A stretch of 29,281 nucleotides of DNA from the NCBI GenBank assembly GCA_003427395.1, contig BFEA01000124.1, positions 1,595,153-1,624,433 on the forward strand, in the 5' to 3' direction. The position numbers were made by a program, and so were the translations under genes. Positions 1-8,422 of the stretch are shown one piece after another; position 1 is the stretch's first letter, and each line of letters begins with the position of its first letter. This DNA is from Chara braunii (Eukaryota; Streptophyta; Charophyceae; Charales; Characeae). A model generated the notes under the pieces. That model was given only the letters and a program-made list of their open reading frames with translations. It had not been told where the DNA came from and made no database searches.

Positions 1-214
1 TCGCAGCAGGACCTGAGCAGCCAATCCCACCTGGCGTGACGCTCCCCCATTGCCACAGGGTTATAGAGCGGCTCACCTCACCCCAGCGAGCTACCAGCGT
101 TGACTGGCCCTGGCTATCCTCCTCATGCCACGGAAAGTGACGCCAACGGGATTTGAACCCAGCACCTACGTGGTGCCACTGAGGCATGACGAAACCTACT
201 GAGCTAGCCGACGG
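1..214 (-). repeat. tRNA-derived SINE, head plus part of body
   Basis: Read on the minus strand, positions 214 to about 139 resemble a tRNA. There is an A-box-like TAGCTCAGTAGG at about 206-195 and a B-box-like GGTTCAAATCCC at about 160-148. The acceptor ends do not pair, so this is a SINE head rather than a working tRNA gene. The body continues toward position 1 and shares a stretch like GCAGGAGGACCTGGGGAGCC with the SINE at 2858-3120. The element is cut by the window edge. Confidence 0.6.
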
Positions 215-380
215 GACCTTTTTCCCCCCGCCCCCCGCCCCCCCAATTTACCTGCAGATATCTTTTGCCTTTTCTCTTTTCGTAGCACTGCAAACAAAAG
301 AAACAGAACATGTTAACGGAGGATCTGCCCCTCCCCCCCCCCCTCCCCCCTCCCCCCTCCCTTCCTCTTCCAAAAAAGAG

Positions 381-552
381 AGGACGACTGTGGGCCGTGG
401 GATGATGACGAGGATGATATAGATGATGACAAGGAGGAAGAGAAAGGTGTGAAAGANCACAAAGATGAGGAGGGAGGAAAAAGAAAGGGAAAAAGTTCGA
501 AACTGCGATCAAACGAAAAAAAAAAAAGAAAAAGAAAGATGAAATCACATCA
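381..552 (+). CDS. possible terminal exon encoding an acidic/lysine-rich tail
   Basis: An open frame (phase set at position 401) encodes an aspartate/glutamate cluster (DDDEDDIDDDKEEE), then a lysine/arginine-rich stretch (KRKGKSSK, KKKRKRK), then a stop at 550-552. A long C/T tract (about 330-370) followed by AG could be a splice acceptor just upstream. One codon contains an N at 457. The composition resembles the disordered tails of nucleolar or chromatin proteins, but simple-sequence bias could produce the same pattern. I do not recognise a family. No start codon or upstream exon is visible. Confidence 0.25.
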
Positions 553-606
553 CCTTAGCTAGAGTCCCGCTCCTCCTCCTCTTTTTTTCCCGCCTGGTTT
601 TGCAAG

Positions 607-684
607 TCTGAATCTGACCCCCAGAACAACCTGGGGGAGAAGGGATCTGCCAAGTCTGAATCTGACACCGACAACAACCTGGGC
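607..684 (+). CDS. possible small internal exon with an SESD repeat
   Basis: Twenty-six in-phase codons lie between a plausible acceptor (TTTTGCAAG ending at 606) and a GT at 685. They encode two near-repeats, SESDPQNNLG and SESDTDNNLG. The two DNA copies (15-bp core AAGTCTGAATCTGAC) differ partly by substitutions that keep an acidic/amide character. It may belong with the charged exon upstream, but the frames differ and an intron would be needed. No family is recognised. Confidence 0.2.
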
Positions 685-741
685 GTTTTTTTTTGTTTTT
701 GTTTTTTTAATAATTGGGTGGGATCCACCGGAGGGTGGCTA

Positions 742-846
742 CAGTCTTCCCCCGAATACAACGCACGGTCATTATAGCTGAATTTAGACTGATATATGTA
801 CCAAATTCAGCAATAATGACCGTACGTTGTATTCGGGGGAAGACTG
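742..846. mobile_element. pogo-like MITE, copy 1
   Basis: This is a near-perfect 105-bp palindrome. The left end reads CAGTCTTCCCCCGAATACAA and the right end is its reverse complement, with arms of about 46 bp around a short loop. It is flanked by TA on both sides (740-741 and 847-848). TA target duplications and CAGT-type ends are typical of the Tc1/mariner-pogo group, including the plant Emigrant/Lemi1 type. There is no coding capacity, so an autonomous partner elsewhere is required. Confidence 0.85.
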
Positions 847-885
847 TAGCCTATACCGTATGTTATTGAGTCCGTAAACTATTCC

Positions 886-889
886 TTCC

Positions 890-920
<31 letters not shown>

Positions 921-934
921 CAAAAAAAAAAAAA
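886..934. repeat. C-run, (AC)n and A-run
   Basis: A run of about 20 C is followed by (AC)n and poly-A. This is simple sequence only. The neighbouring stretch 935-1125 is A/T-homopolymer-rich and shows no gene. Confidence 0.9.
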
Positions 935-1513
935 AGGGTCCGTAAATTATTCGGATTTTATGCCCCTCCTTTTTTTTAATCAAGGGAGATGCTAACCTTC
1001 TCGCGGCTGAACGAATACAACGTTTTTTTCTTTTTTGGTTTTCTTTTTTTTGGTTGAATTGAAAAAAAAAAGAAAAAAGAAAGCATATTGCCTTCTCCTC
1101 ACATGGGGGGCAGCTGTATTTTACTACGCTTGACAGCAGAGATAGAGAGAGAGGGGCCCACTGAGGATTCTGGCCCACCTCCAGAGCCCATTCAGAGATC
1201 CGAGACACATCTTGAGCCAGCTAAGGGACCTGAGCCACTCCTGGAGCCTGCAGGGGAGGAAGAGTAGAGCAAAGCGCCTGCCAGAGAAAGGGAGAGAGAC
1301 AGGGAAGAGAGGGCTGCTCAGGAGAGAGAGATCAAGATACACCTCAGGCTGCAGAACCTGAGAGATTTGGCAGCAAAGAGGCAACAAGGGGAGCAGCCAG
1401 TGGAGGTGAGGTGAAGGACAAGAGGGAAGGCTTTTAGAGGTTGCTGGAGGCTGAAGGCAAACCATCAGCAGGGCGTGAGGAGATGGGGGTTAAGTTGGTC
1501 TATACAGACCTGC

Positions 1514-1815
1514 TTAACCAGCGAAGGCTTCTTGAGAGAAGCTGTCCCGCAATCTCTCATCTGAGGCCTTTGCTGCTGCAAACCCTTCTCTCAAGAGCCT
1601 TTGCTGGTTAAGCAGGTCTGTATAGACCAACTTAACCCCCATCTCCTCACGCCCTGCTGATGGTTTGCCTTCAGCCTCCAGCAACCTCTCAAAGCCTTCC
1701 CTCTTGTCCTTCACCTCCACTGGCTGCTCACCTTGTTGCCTCTTTGCTGCCAACTCTCTCAGGTTCTGCAGCGTGAGATGTATCTTGATCTCTCTCTCCT
1801 GAGCAGTCCTCTCTT
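1514..1815 (-). pseudogene. charged, helix-rich coding remnant of unknown repeat protein
   Basis: On the minus strand the right arm reads as an open frame rich in E, K, R and L ([40 protein letters not shown]), consistent with coiled coil. The left arm (plus strand, about 1160-1500) encodes a similar peptide but has an in-frame stop after PAGEEE and a frameshift around the equivalent of QPVEV. The doubled, broken frame suggests a decayed mobile-element or multicopy protein. I recognise no domain. The apparent N-terminus of the right-arm ORF is read antisense through the plastid insertion and is not real coding. Confidence 0.35.
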
Positions 1816-1816
1816 T

Positions 1817-1972
1817 GAGTATCAGATCGCTGCTGTAGAAGTAGGACAACATTTGTATTGGAAGATAGGTAACTTTGAAGTACATGCACAGGTTTTAATT
1901 ACTTCATGGATTGTAATTGGACTCATTTTAGGACTTACTTTTTTAGCAACTCAAAATTTACAATTTATCTCG
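1817..1972 (+). pseudogene. atpI: nuclear plastid DNA (NUPT): atpI fragment
   Basis: The plus strand encodes [18 protein letters not shown], continuing through [18 protein letters not shown] and ending near TQNLQFI. This is the N-terminal part of plastid ATP synthase CF0 subunit a, covering the lumenal segment and first membrane helix. The local A/T-rich codon usage contrasts with the flanking sequence. Both ends are truncated and the host sequence resumes immediately. The sister arm of the inverted repeat lacks this piece and has instead about 12 bp (CCCTGTCTCTCT), so the plastid fragment replaced a few host bases. It is a non-functional insertion. Confidence 0.85.
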
Positions 1973-2278
1973 CCCTTTCTCTGGCAGGCGCTTTGCTCTA
2001 CTCATCCTCCCCTGGAGGTCCCTTAGCTGGCTCAATATGCGTCTCAGATCTCTGAATGAGCTCTGGAGGTGGGCCAGAATCCTCAGTGGGTCTCTCTCTC
2101 TCCTATGTCTGATGTGGCTCGCGCCCCTCCAGCCTCCTCTCATGTCCATGTGACCGAGGCTCCCTCTTCTTGTTCTTCTACTGAGATCTGGGGCGCACCT
2201 CTCCTGCCACTGCTCGTCCCTGCAAGGGGCAAGTCAACCTGACCGGGACCTGACCGGGAATGCGCACCGCGTCGGATT

Positions 2279-2853
2279 CGATAGGAAGCGAAGATTGCAG
2301 GTAACAGCTACACTAAGGGAAGACTGCAGGTAATAGTTCCACTAAGCCCTAATATATACCACCTGAAACTAAGCTACACTAAAAGTTATGGGTTGAACCT
2401 ATCCCCTTGGTGGGGCTAAGCCTATCTACTCTGCTCTGCGCTTTGCACTCGATAGGAAGCGAAGATTGCAGGTAACAGCTACAACTAAGGGAAGACTGCA
2501 GGTAATAGTTCCACTAAGCCCTAATATATACCTGTCTCTTATACACATCTAGATGTGTATAAGAGACAGGCCCTAATATATACCACGTGAAACTAAGCTA
2601 CTCTAAAAGTTATGGGTTGAACCTATCCCCTTGGTGGGGCTAAGCCTATCTACTCTGCTCTGCGCGAGCACCTTACTCGATAGGAAGCGAAGATTGCAGG
2701 TAACAGCTACAACTAAGGGAAGACTGCAGGTAATAGTTCCACTAAGCCCTAATATATACCACGTGAAACTAAGCTACACTACAAGTTATGGGTTGAACCT
2801 GTCCCGTTGGTGGGGCTAAGCCTATCTACTACTCTGCTCTGCGCGAGCACCTT
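2279..2853. repeat. three-copy tandem repeat, ~171-bp unit
   Basis: Copies start with CGATAGGAAGCGAAGATTGC at 2279, 2450 and 2678. Each includes two degenerate sub-copies of GCAGGTAAYAG and ends near TACTCTGCTCTGCGC. The spacings are 171 and 228 bp. The extra 57 bp in copy 2 consists of a 38-bp sequencing adapter, a 15-bp duplicated host segment and a 4-bp indel. Because an adapter junction lies inside, the copy number in the real genome is doubtful. Confidence 0.85.
2532..2569. other. Nextera mate-pair junction adapter (assembly artefact)
   Basis: The two 19-bp Tn5 mosaic ends, CTGTCTCTTATACACATCT and AGATGTGTATAAGAGACAG, are joined head to head without a gap. This exactly matches the circularisation junction of Nextera mate-pair libraries. 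The host sequence GCCCTAATATATACC is present on both sides, as expected when a read crossing the junction is assembled as genome. Confidence 0.97.
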
Positions 2854-2857
2854 AAAG

Positions 2858-3120
2858 ACCAACCAGGGGGGGCAAGCTGTCTCTCTCAGCTGGTGAACCC
2901 GAAACCTGCCGCAGGAGGACCTGGGGAGCCGATTGAAGGACGTGGGATTTGAACCCACGACTTCCTGAATGCCACTTCCGTGCTCTACCAACTGAGCTAC
3001 AGTCTTCCCCCGAATACAACGTACGGTCATTATAGCTGAATTTAGACCGAAAGATACACCAAATTCAGCTATAATGACCGTACGTTGTATTCGGGGGAAG
3101 ACTGTAGACCGCTGGCCCTT
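2858..3120 (-). repeat. tRNA-derived SINE split by a MITE
   Basis: On the minus strand the head reads AGCTCAGTTGGTAGAGC (a good D-arm/A box), then GTGGGTTCAAATCCCAC (a perfect T-arm/B box at about 2957-2941). Its 5' end is interrupted by the MITE at 3000-3104. Removing the MITE and one TA joins GGTC to TAGCTCAGTTGG. The acceptor stem does not pair, so this is a SINE head. The body runs toward 2858. Confidence 0.7.
3000..3104. mobile_element. pogo-like MITE, copy 2
   Basis: This 105-bp palindrome is nearly identical to copy 1 (ends CAGTCTTCCCCC / GGGGGAAGACTG). TA flanks it at 2998-2999 and 3105-3106. It is inserted in the A-box region of a SINE, which independently fixes the element boundaries and the TA duplication. 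The low divergence of copies 1 and 2 suggests recent movement. Confidence 0.9.
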
Positions 3121-3204
3121 CCATTTTGGTCTTGTAAGGAAAAAGAAAGATGAAATTTTCGAGCAATCACGGCAGGGAAGTGGAGAGAGAGTGCTGTAAG
3201 CCAG

Positions 3205-3350
3205 CCCATCATGGGGCTGGGTGGTGTCAGCCTGTCAGGCATGTAACTTGTGTAGTAAACAGGTCATGAGTTCGACTCCTGATGGAATCACTAAGTAGAT
3301 ACAATAAGGCTAGGAGAGGCTACCCGCTTCAGAAAAGGAGAAAAGAGGGA
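3205..3350 (+). repeat. SINE-like element, short variant
   Basis: A B-box-like TCATGAGTTCGACTCCTGA at about 3266-3284 is followed by a body ending CGCTTCAGAAAAGGAGAAAAG. The CGCTTCAGAA end is shared with the SINE at 16111-16282. The A box is degenerate. Confidence 0.4.
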
Positions 3351-3374
3351 GTTCTGTACGGTCAATTCAGTATT

Positions 3375-3545
3375 CCTGCAGAGTGATGGGGTAGGGTGGG
3401 TATTTATGGGAGTGCAATTCGTCTATAAAATCCACCTTCGTTGGGATCGCAACAGGACTAATGGGGATGGGGATTTATGGACGTGCCGTCCTTCGTGCAT
3501 AGACCCCCTTCTTTCCTTGGGATCCCAACGGGTTGCAATACATTT
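3375..3545. repeat. imperfect tandem duplication
   Basis: The block GGGTATTTATGGGAGTGC...CTTCGTTGGGATCGCAAC recurs about 90 bp later as GGGGATTTATGGACGTGC...CCTTGGGATCCCAACG. No coding potential is visible. It is followed by a G-run (3600-3613) and a T-run (about 3652-3675). Confidence 0.5.
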
Positions 3546-3716
3546 GAATGGTGGAGTTGGCCAGTGGAGAAAGAAAGAGAGCTAAGGGAAGAAGGGAGAA
3601 GGGGGGGGGGGGGTGCTGCGTATTTGGCGGGGTTTAGGATCTGCACTCTCTTTTTTTTTTTTTTTTTTTTTTTTTATCAGTGTTTCTTGCACTGCGGGTC
3701 GAGTTTGCAGGGTTAG

Positions 3717-4560
3717 CTTGATGGTTCAAAACCCATGGTTGAGATCCAAGCCTTTTTGGTTGATGGTCTGAGTAGTCGATGGTTTAGATCTAAGTCTTGG
3801 TTCACACTCCAGAACCAGATGGTTTATAGTCCTGGTCTGGTCCAGAACTAAGTGGTTCATGGTCCAGGACTAAGTGGTTCATAATTCCGGACTAGATGGT
3901 CCATGATCCAGGACCTTATGGGTCATACTCTGGCAACAGAGTAATAAGGTCAGAGATTACTCGTCTGACACGGCAATGAGTTTACCACTTTCATCGGTGA
4001 ACAACCGAACCCTTGGAACCTCGACCTTCCACCATTACTGATGGGGTAAGACTATGCCTTCACCATATTCACTACAGTCACCTGTAAGAACTTAGATGAG
4101 ATGGTTTGTTTTTTTAAATTCAGTTATACGTACTCGAGCTTTAAATCAGTGTCCTCAAAAGCAGGGAGTATGCCTTCGTGTTTCTACAAGAACACCAAAA
4201 AAACCCAACTCAGCTTTACGCAAAATAGCTAAAGTGAGATTAACCAATCAAAATGAGGTTGCTGCATACATTCCGGGAGAAGGCCATAATTTACAAGAGC
4301 ACTCTATTGTTATACCCATGGTTGAAGTCCAAGCCTTGGTTCGTGGTCCTAGTCTGATCCAGGACTAAGTGCTTTATGGTCCAGTCCATGGTTGAGATCC
4401 AAGCCTTGGTTCATGGTCCTGGTCCAGTCCAGGAATTGATGGTTCATGGTCCAGGTCCGTTGTCGAGATCGAAGCCCGGGTTGATGATCTTTGTCCAGGT
4501 CTTGGCTCATGGTTCAAGTCCATGGTTGAGATCACGCCGTGGTTCATGGTCTCTGGTAAA
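3717..4560. repeat. degenerate minisatellite with TGGTTCATGGTCC core
   Basis: Variants of GGTTGAGATCCAAGCCTTGG and TGGTTCATGGTCCAGG recur many times with irregular spacing. Apparent ORFs here on both strands are by-products of the repeat. The array is interrupted by unrelated sequence at about 3935-4311 that includes a mitochondrial rps12 fragment. Confidence 0.7.
4126..4311 (+). pseudogene. rps12: nuclear mitochondrial DNA (NUMT): rps12 fragment
   Basis: The plus strand encodes [36 protein letters not shown] and [14 protein letters not shown], the N-terminal half of ribosomal protein S12. The [12 protein letters not shown] form matches land-plant/charophyte mitochondrial S12 better than the plastid version. 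The family is about 125 residues long; here about 61 are present, and both ends run directly into host minisatellite, so no functional S12 is made. Unrelated sequence on its left (about 3935-4125) may belong to the same insertion, but I cannot identify it. Confidence 0.85.
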
Positions 4561-4992
4561 GTCTGCACGGCTCAGGGCCGAAGTCTTGGGTCATTGTCTG
4601 TTCCCAGTTCTGATCCTGGTCCAAGTGCCGCTCTGTTTGCGAAGGCGTGGTTTAAAATTTCACTATTTTGTTTGTTCACGTTTCATACAGTTCACAGGCT
4701 CAGGTCACTAAAAAATTGGATTTAAAAAAAAAATAAAAAATTATAAATATTAAATAATTAGATAACTGGATAGCTGTTCTATTTATAGGTTGGAAGTTTC
4801 TTTTCTTTTCTATTTTCTTGTAAGAAAATGTTTTCCGCCCGCATCAGAGTATTTCCTTTTTTTGGCACGTAGCAGCAATCTGGGTTTTTGGCAAAACGGG
4901 GCTTGGAGGGACTGGTGTGGTCTAAGGTTGGAGTCCTGTGGAACTTGGAACCATGCATGTGACTTGTGTGCGATCCGTGCTGGCTGCATCAG

Positions 4993-5138
4993 GAGGAGGC
5001 TGAAAACCTGGTTGTGGCTATGGCTATGGCCGGGGAGGAGGCTGATGGCTTGGTTGTGGCTATGGCTGGGGAAGAAGCTGATGACTTGGTTGTGCCTCTG
5101 ACTGTGGAAGTTAACCTACGGCGGTTCAATCACAAGTG
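4993..5138 (+). CDS. possible exon with AGEEAD/LVVA tandem repeat
   Basis: After a CAG at 4990-4992, an open frame encodes EEAENLVVAMAMAGEEADGL and then a further AGEEADDLVV copy, followed by PLTVEVNLRRFNHKW. The 39-45 bp DNA unit is repeated about three times in frame. Candidate donor GTGGAG lies near 5138. No start, stop or family is identifiable. It could equally be a minisatellite that happens to stay open. Confidence 0.2.
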
Positions 5139-5604
5139 GAGTTTTTTTTCTTTTCACGTGCAAAGGAAACCACAGGACTCTTCTGTCACTGGGGTATAGC
5201 TAAAAATAGCCCCTGGACCAGGCAGGATATGTGCAAAACCTCTCTGCCCGTGTTTTCCAGCCACGTGGGAGGTGGTAATAGGTAGGTTAGTCTACATGGG
5301 GATTGCAGTCGGCAGGTCTCTCTCTGATCAGGGATCTCAGGCTGTGGCGGCGTACTGGGCAATAATGCCATGCAGAACTAGGGTTGGAACTGCATATGTC
5401 ACGTTCTCTGCGAGTTTGAAGGGCAAGAATGCATTTGCAGAACTAGGGTTGGATCAGCATATGCGATTTCGGTACTAGTTTGAACCTTTTACTGCTGCTA
5501 TTCTCTTTATCCTGTCTGCAAGCAAGTTGTTGATGGGGCATTTGACAGCACTGCTGGGCTAAAGCTGACTTGACTTCACCAACAATCAAACAAGGGGACA
5601 AAAG
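5139..5604. other. no gene seen
   Basis: The only structure is a direct repeat of GCAGAACTAGGGTTGGA at about 5374 and 5439. The ORFs here are short and have no recognisable features. Confidence 0.6.
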
Positions 5605-5936
<332 letters not shown>

Positions 5937-6195
5937 AGTGGGACACTGTGATCATGTTTTGTGGTTGTTACATGCGATGGAGGCATTGCATCTGATCTCC
6001 CTCGGAGTCTTCACCAGAGGACTGACCGAACTATGCTACCCTTGTTAAGAAAGCATGAGCAGGGGGGCTTACACCCCCTGAGTGTGGATAATAGGGTCCG
6101 TTCTAATCGGATAAAGGAGATCGACTTAGCTGCTAATAAGGAGATCAACTTAGCTGCTAAAAAGATGGGGGGATGAGAGGCAGAGGGAGGATGAG

Positions 6196-6451
6196 GATGC
6201 ATGGAGTGATTAGTTGTGGAGAAGTAGGTGCATTCAGGCTTGGTAAGGGCATCACAGATTCTAATGTGGGCCCCACCAACCGAAGGGGTTCCTAAGGCAA
6301 AATCGTATATCAAAATGGCTTCTGGATCATCAAAAGGGATAGGGGTCAAAACTTCAATCTGATTTGCACAGGCTTACTGAATTGCCCTCCGAACCGTGCG
6401 AAATAGTTGGCCCATAATGATGAACCCCAAATGCAGGGGGTTGTAAGAACA
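6196..6451 (-). pseudogene. coding-like remnant of unknown protein, one stop
   Basis: Minus-strand reading from about 6451 gives NPLHLGFIIMGQLFRTVRRA, then Q and a TAA stop, then in the same frame ACANQIEVLTPIPFDDPEAI followed by LIYDFALGTPSVGGAHIRIC and DALTKPECTYF. The residue mix and continuity across a single stop look like real coding sequence that has decayed. Alternatively these are two exons, since GTAAGC follows the ATTCA of the first part and an AG precedes IEVLT. I recognise no family. Downstream the frame runs into low-quality sequence. Confidence 0.35.
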
Positions 6452-6530
6452 GAACAGAGAGACGGTTAGGGGCGGAGGGAGGAGGAGGATGGGTGGAGCA
6501 GTGATTAGACAGACGGTGTTGCAGGAGGAC

Positions 6531-6740
6531 TCAGTGAAGGGTGCCTGTGTAGCTGTTGGTATTGGTTAGATGCAGAAACGCTTCGAAGAGTGCCTCGATC
6601 TGGGGTTGATTTGATCGAACACCACGAACAGTGGGGATTTTTTGAAACGCTGTAGTGCCCTGATCTGGGGTCGGTCGAATGCCACGGACAGAGGGGATCT
6701 TTTGAAACGCGAGCACTCTAGACAGACTTTGAGGAGATTG
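6531..6740 (-). repeat. tandem duplication, ~75-bp unit, open on the minus strand
   Basis: Two copies of CGATCTGGGGTTG...TTTTGAAACGC-type sequence encode AFQKIPSVRGIRPTPDQGTT and AFQKIPTVRGVRSNQPQIEA on the minus strand. Keeping the frame open over both copies hints at former coding sequence. No family is recognised. Confidence 0.4.
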
Positions 6741-7062
6741 ATGAGTGTGGCCGCTCCTCAAAGATGATGATGCAGTAAGAGAGAAATGGTTCGCTGTCTT
6801 TCGAAATTTGGAATGATATTGAGAAACGTTTTTGAGCAGAGATGGATAAGCGGGCTCCCTCCCCAAATTATGAAACAAAAGGCGGAGGGTGCAGCTCCGG
6901 GGAGCTCAGGCATGTGCTTGGCAATGAAAGTATGAGCTGACGGTGCACATCTGCACTCAGGGAGTCGATGGGCTGATGAGTGGAGTAGTTTTAGTCTACA
7001 GCTGACTCAGGTCTTGGTGCACAGGCTGCTGTTCGGACTTGCTGGCCTGCCTGGTCATCGTG

Positions 7063-7446
7063 TTAATGGAGCGTGATTGAAAGAGTGCCCTTTGTTCTTA
7101 AAGGCACTGGGTTTACAAGGAGATGGATTTGGATAGTGGGGGGGGATCTGGTCCTGATTCCATTCATCATATTAGACAGGTGCTCTGCCTCTGTCATGAC
7201 TGAATCCCACTGGCTGCTGATCTGACTTGCCGGTTGCCCTGGAGATTGAAAGATGGCCTTTGTCATTCTTAAACAACCCGTATGTTGTTTCCAAGCCATT
7301 TCTTTAAGACGCGGCTGCATGCGCGTCGCATCTGGCGGGATGGACCGGTTCACAAAAGATACATCTAGGCAAATTGATTCGCAATTTCGCATGCACGACC
7401 CGTTTTGCCTACATGTATCTATTACGAATCGGCGTGCTGGGTTCAT
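7063..7446 (-). CDS. unrecognised ORF, doubtful gene
   Basis: A 127-codon open frame of balanced composition (for example TGCLRMTKAIFQSPGQPASQ). Its 5' part overlaps an inverted repeat (7358-7420), and part of its sequence is related to degenerate repeats at about 7500-7560. There are no domains, signal or membrane segments. It may be a chance ORF in repeat DNA, or a piece of the same decayed gene as the 6.3 kb remnant. Confidence 0.15.
   Translation of the reverse strand: MNPARRFVIDTCRQNGSCMRNCESICLDVSFVNRSIPPDATRMQPRLKEMAWKQHTGCLRMTKAIFQSPGQPASQISSQWDSVMTEAEHLSNMMNGIRTRSPPTIQIHLLVNPVPLRTKGTLSITLH
7358..7420. repeat. short inverted repeat
   Basis: AGATACATCTAGGCAAA is matched by TTTGCCTACATGTATCT (two mismatches) about 26 nt away. 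It could form a hairpin or be a tiny foldback element. No target duplication was identified. Confidence 0.5.
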
Positions 7447-7569
7447 CCCACCACACGTGGCGCGCAGGCAGCCACTTTATTAGAAAACTGGCTTGGAAAT
7501 GTGCTGGCCGTGGTTTAAGAGCACTGGTTTTGCAGGGAGGGAGGGTGATTTGGGTAGTCGGGGCTTCTC

Positions 7570-7747
7570 ATTCTGAGGCATCCTTTTCACACAGCTGTTC
7601 TGTCGCTGTCAAAACTGAAGCAGCACACACGAGGAGTCGATAAAGCAGTGCAAGGTTGTTATTCTGTGTCATCCATTTCACGCACGCTGCTCTGTCGTTG
7701 TGAAGACTGAAAGGACACAATGAGGAGTCGTCGACAAAGCAGTGCAA
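7570..7747. repeat. imperfect tandem duplication, ~90-bp unit
   Basis: The blocks 7570-7652 and 7661-7747 align (CATCCTTTTCACACAGCTG / CATCCATTTCACGCACGCTG, both ending in AAGCAGTGCAA). No coding potential is visible. Confidence 0.7.
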
Positions 7748-7749
7748 TG

Positions 7750-8310
7750 AGCACAACGAGGGTTTTACTGCTCTGGCTTCTACACCTGCGGGTGCTGCTA
7801 CTTGAGTTTTTTGCGGTAGATTTTAGGCCTGGCTAAGCGGTAGATTTTAGGCCTTGCAGGTTGAACATGAGATATTATGTTGATTTCTGATTGAATCTGT
7901 AACTTTTTCGACTCCATATCTTTCAGTGAATGATGAGGTGCATTGATGACACAAGTTGATTGTCTCATCCATCAAATGTGGTCTGATAAGTTATTAGAGA
8001 TTAAAAAATGTAGACTGCTCTAGCTAAATATGAAACAAAAAAAAAAAAAAGAAACTTTCAACGTGCTGGTCTTCAATCTCTGCAAAACTTCGCCTAGTCA
8101 GAAGGCAGAGACGTTTTTGCCCCCCCTTTTCCAAATTTGCATTGACAAGTCACAGTGCAGAGCAGCATGGGTGGTTGCACCTGCAGACCACCTGCTTGTA
8201 GGGAGGCAGGTGTAGGATGATGCTAGAAGTCATATTGTTATGCCTGTTGGAAGAGAGGCTGTGCAGTGGCAGCAGCAAGATGGCAAGGAAAAGAGAATAG
8301 CTGCAGCAGA
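7750..8310. other. no gene seen
   Basis: Unique-looking sequence with a short direct repeat (GCGGTAGATTTTAGGCCT at about 7815 and 7839) and a poly-A at 8038-8050. No ORF of note. Confidence 0.5.
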
Positions 8311-8314
8311 ACTA

Positions 8315-8420
8315 CTGTCTTCGCCCGAATATAGCGCACAGTCATTATAGCTGTATTTGGGGCTTTTTTTCAGTCCAGATGCAGCGATAATGACCGGGCG
8401 TTCTATTCGGGCGAAGACGG
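8315..8420. mobile_element. pogo-like MITE, copy 3 (diverged)
   Basis: This 106-bp palindrome has ends CTGTCTTCGCCCGAATA and TATTCGGGCGAAGACGG-like, with TA at 8313-8314 and 8421-8422. The length and inner motif (GGTCATTATAGCTG in copies 1 and 2, AGTCATTATAGCTG here) match copies 1 and 2, but there are more substitutions and a T-run in the loop, so it is older. Confidence 0.85.
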
Positions 8421-8422
8421 TA

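Larger units (their letters stand above)
1130..2107. repeat. large imperfect inverted repeat (foldback)
   Basis: The left arm (about 1130-1542) is the reverse complement of the right arm (about 1585-2107), with a spacer of about 42 bp. The arms are clearly homologous but carry substitutions and indels, so the structure is not a fresh artefact. The right arm lacks about 20 bp near 2020 that the left arm has. It also carries a 156-bp insertion of plastid-like atpI sequence (1817-1972) that the left arm lacks. It could be a foldback transposon or an inverted duplication of a dispersed coding repeat. Confidence 0.8.

Noticed and set aside
1733-2026. A 97-codon plus-strand ORF containing atpI-like residues as a functional gene
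   Set aside because: Only a middle piece of the N-terminal atpI region is present, joined to antisense repeat sequence at both ends.
2940-3120. A functional tRNA gene
   Set aside because: The D- and T-arms look good, but the acceptor stem does not pair and the 5' part is split by a MITE, so it is a SINE head.
3935-4125. A minus-strand exon with a VPRVRLFTDESGKLIAV-like peptide
   Set aside because: It has an in-frame stop just upstream and no convincing splice sites; it may instead be organelle-derived sequence next to the rps12 fragment.
4096-4368. A complete rps12 gene
   Set aside because: The S12 match stops at about residue 72 of the frame, and the rest is minisatellite translation.
5546-5553. 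CAGCACTG as a third hAT terminus
   Set aside because: It lacks CCGG-rich subterminal sequence, a partner end and an 8-bp duplication.
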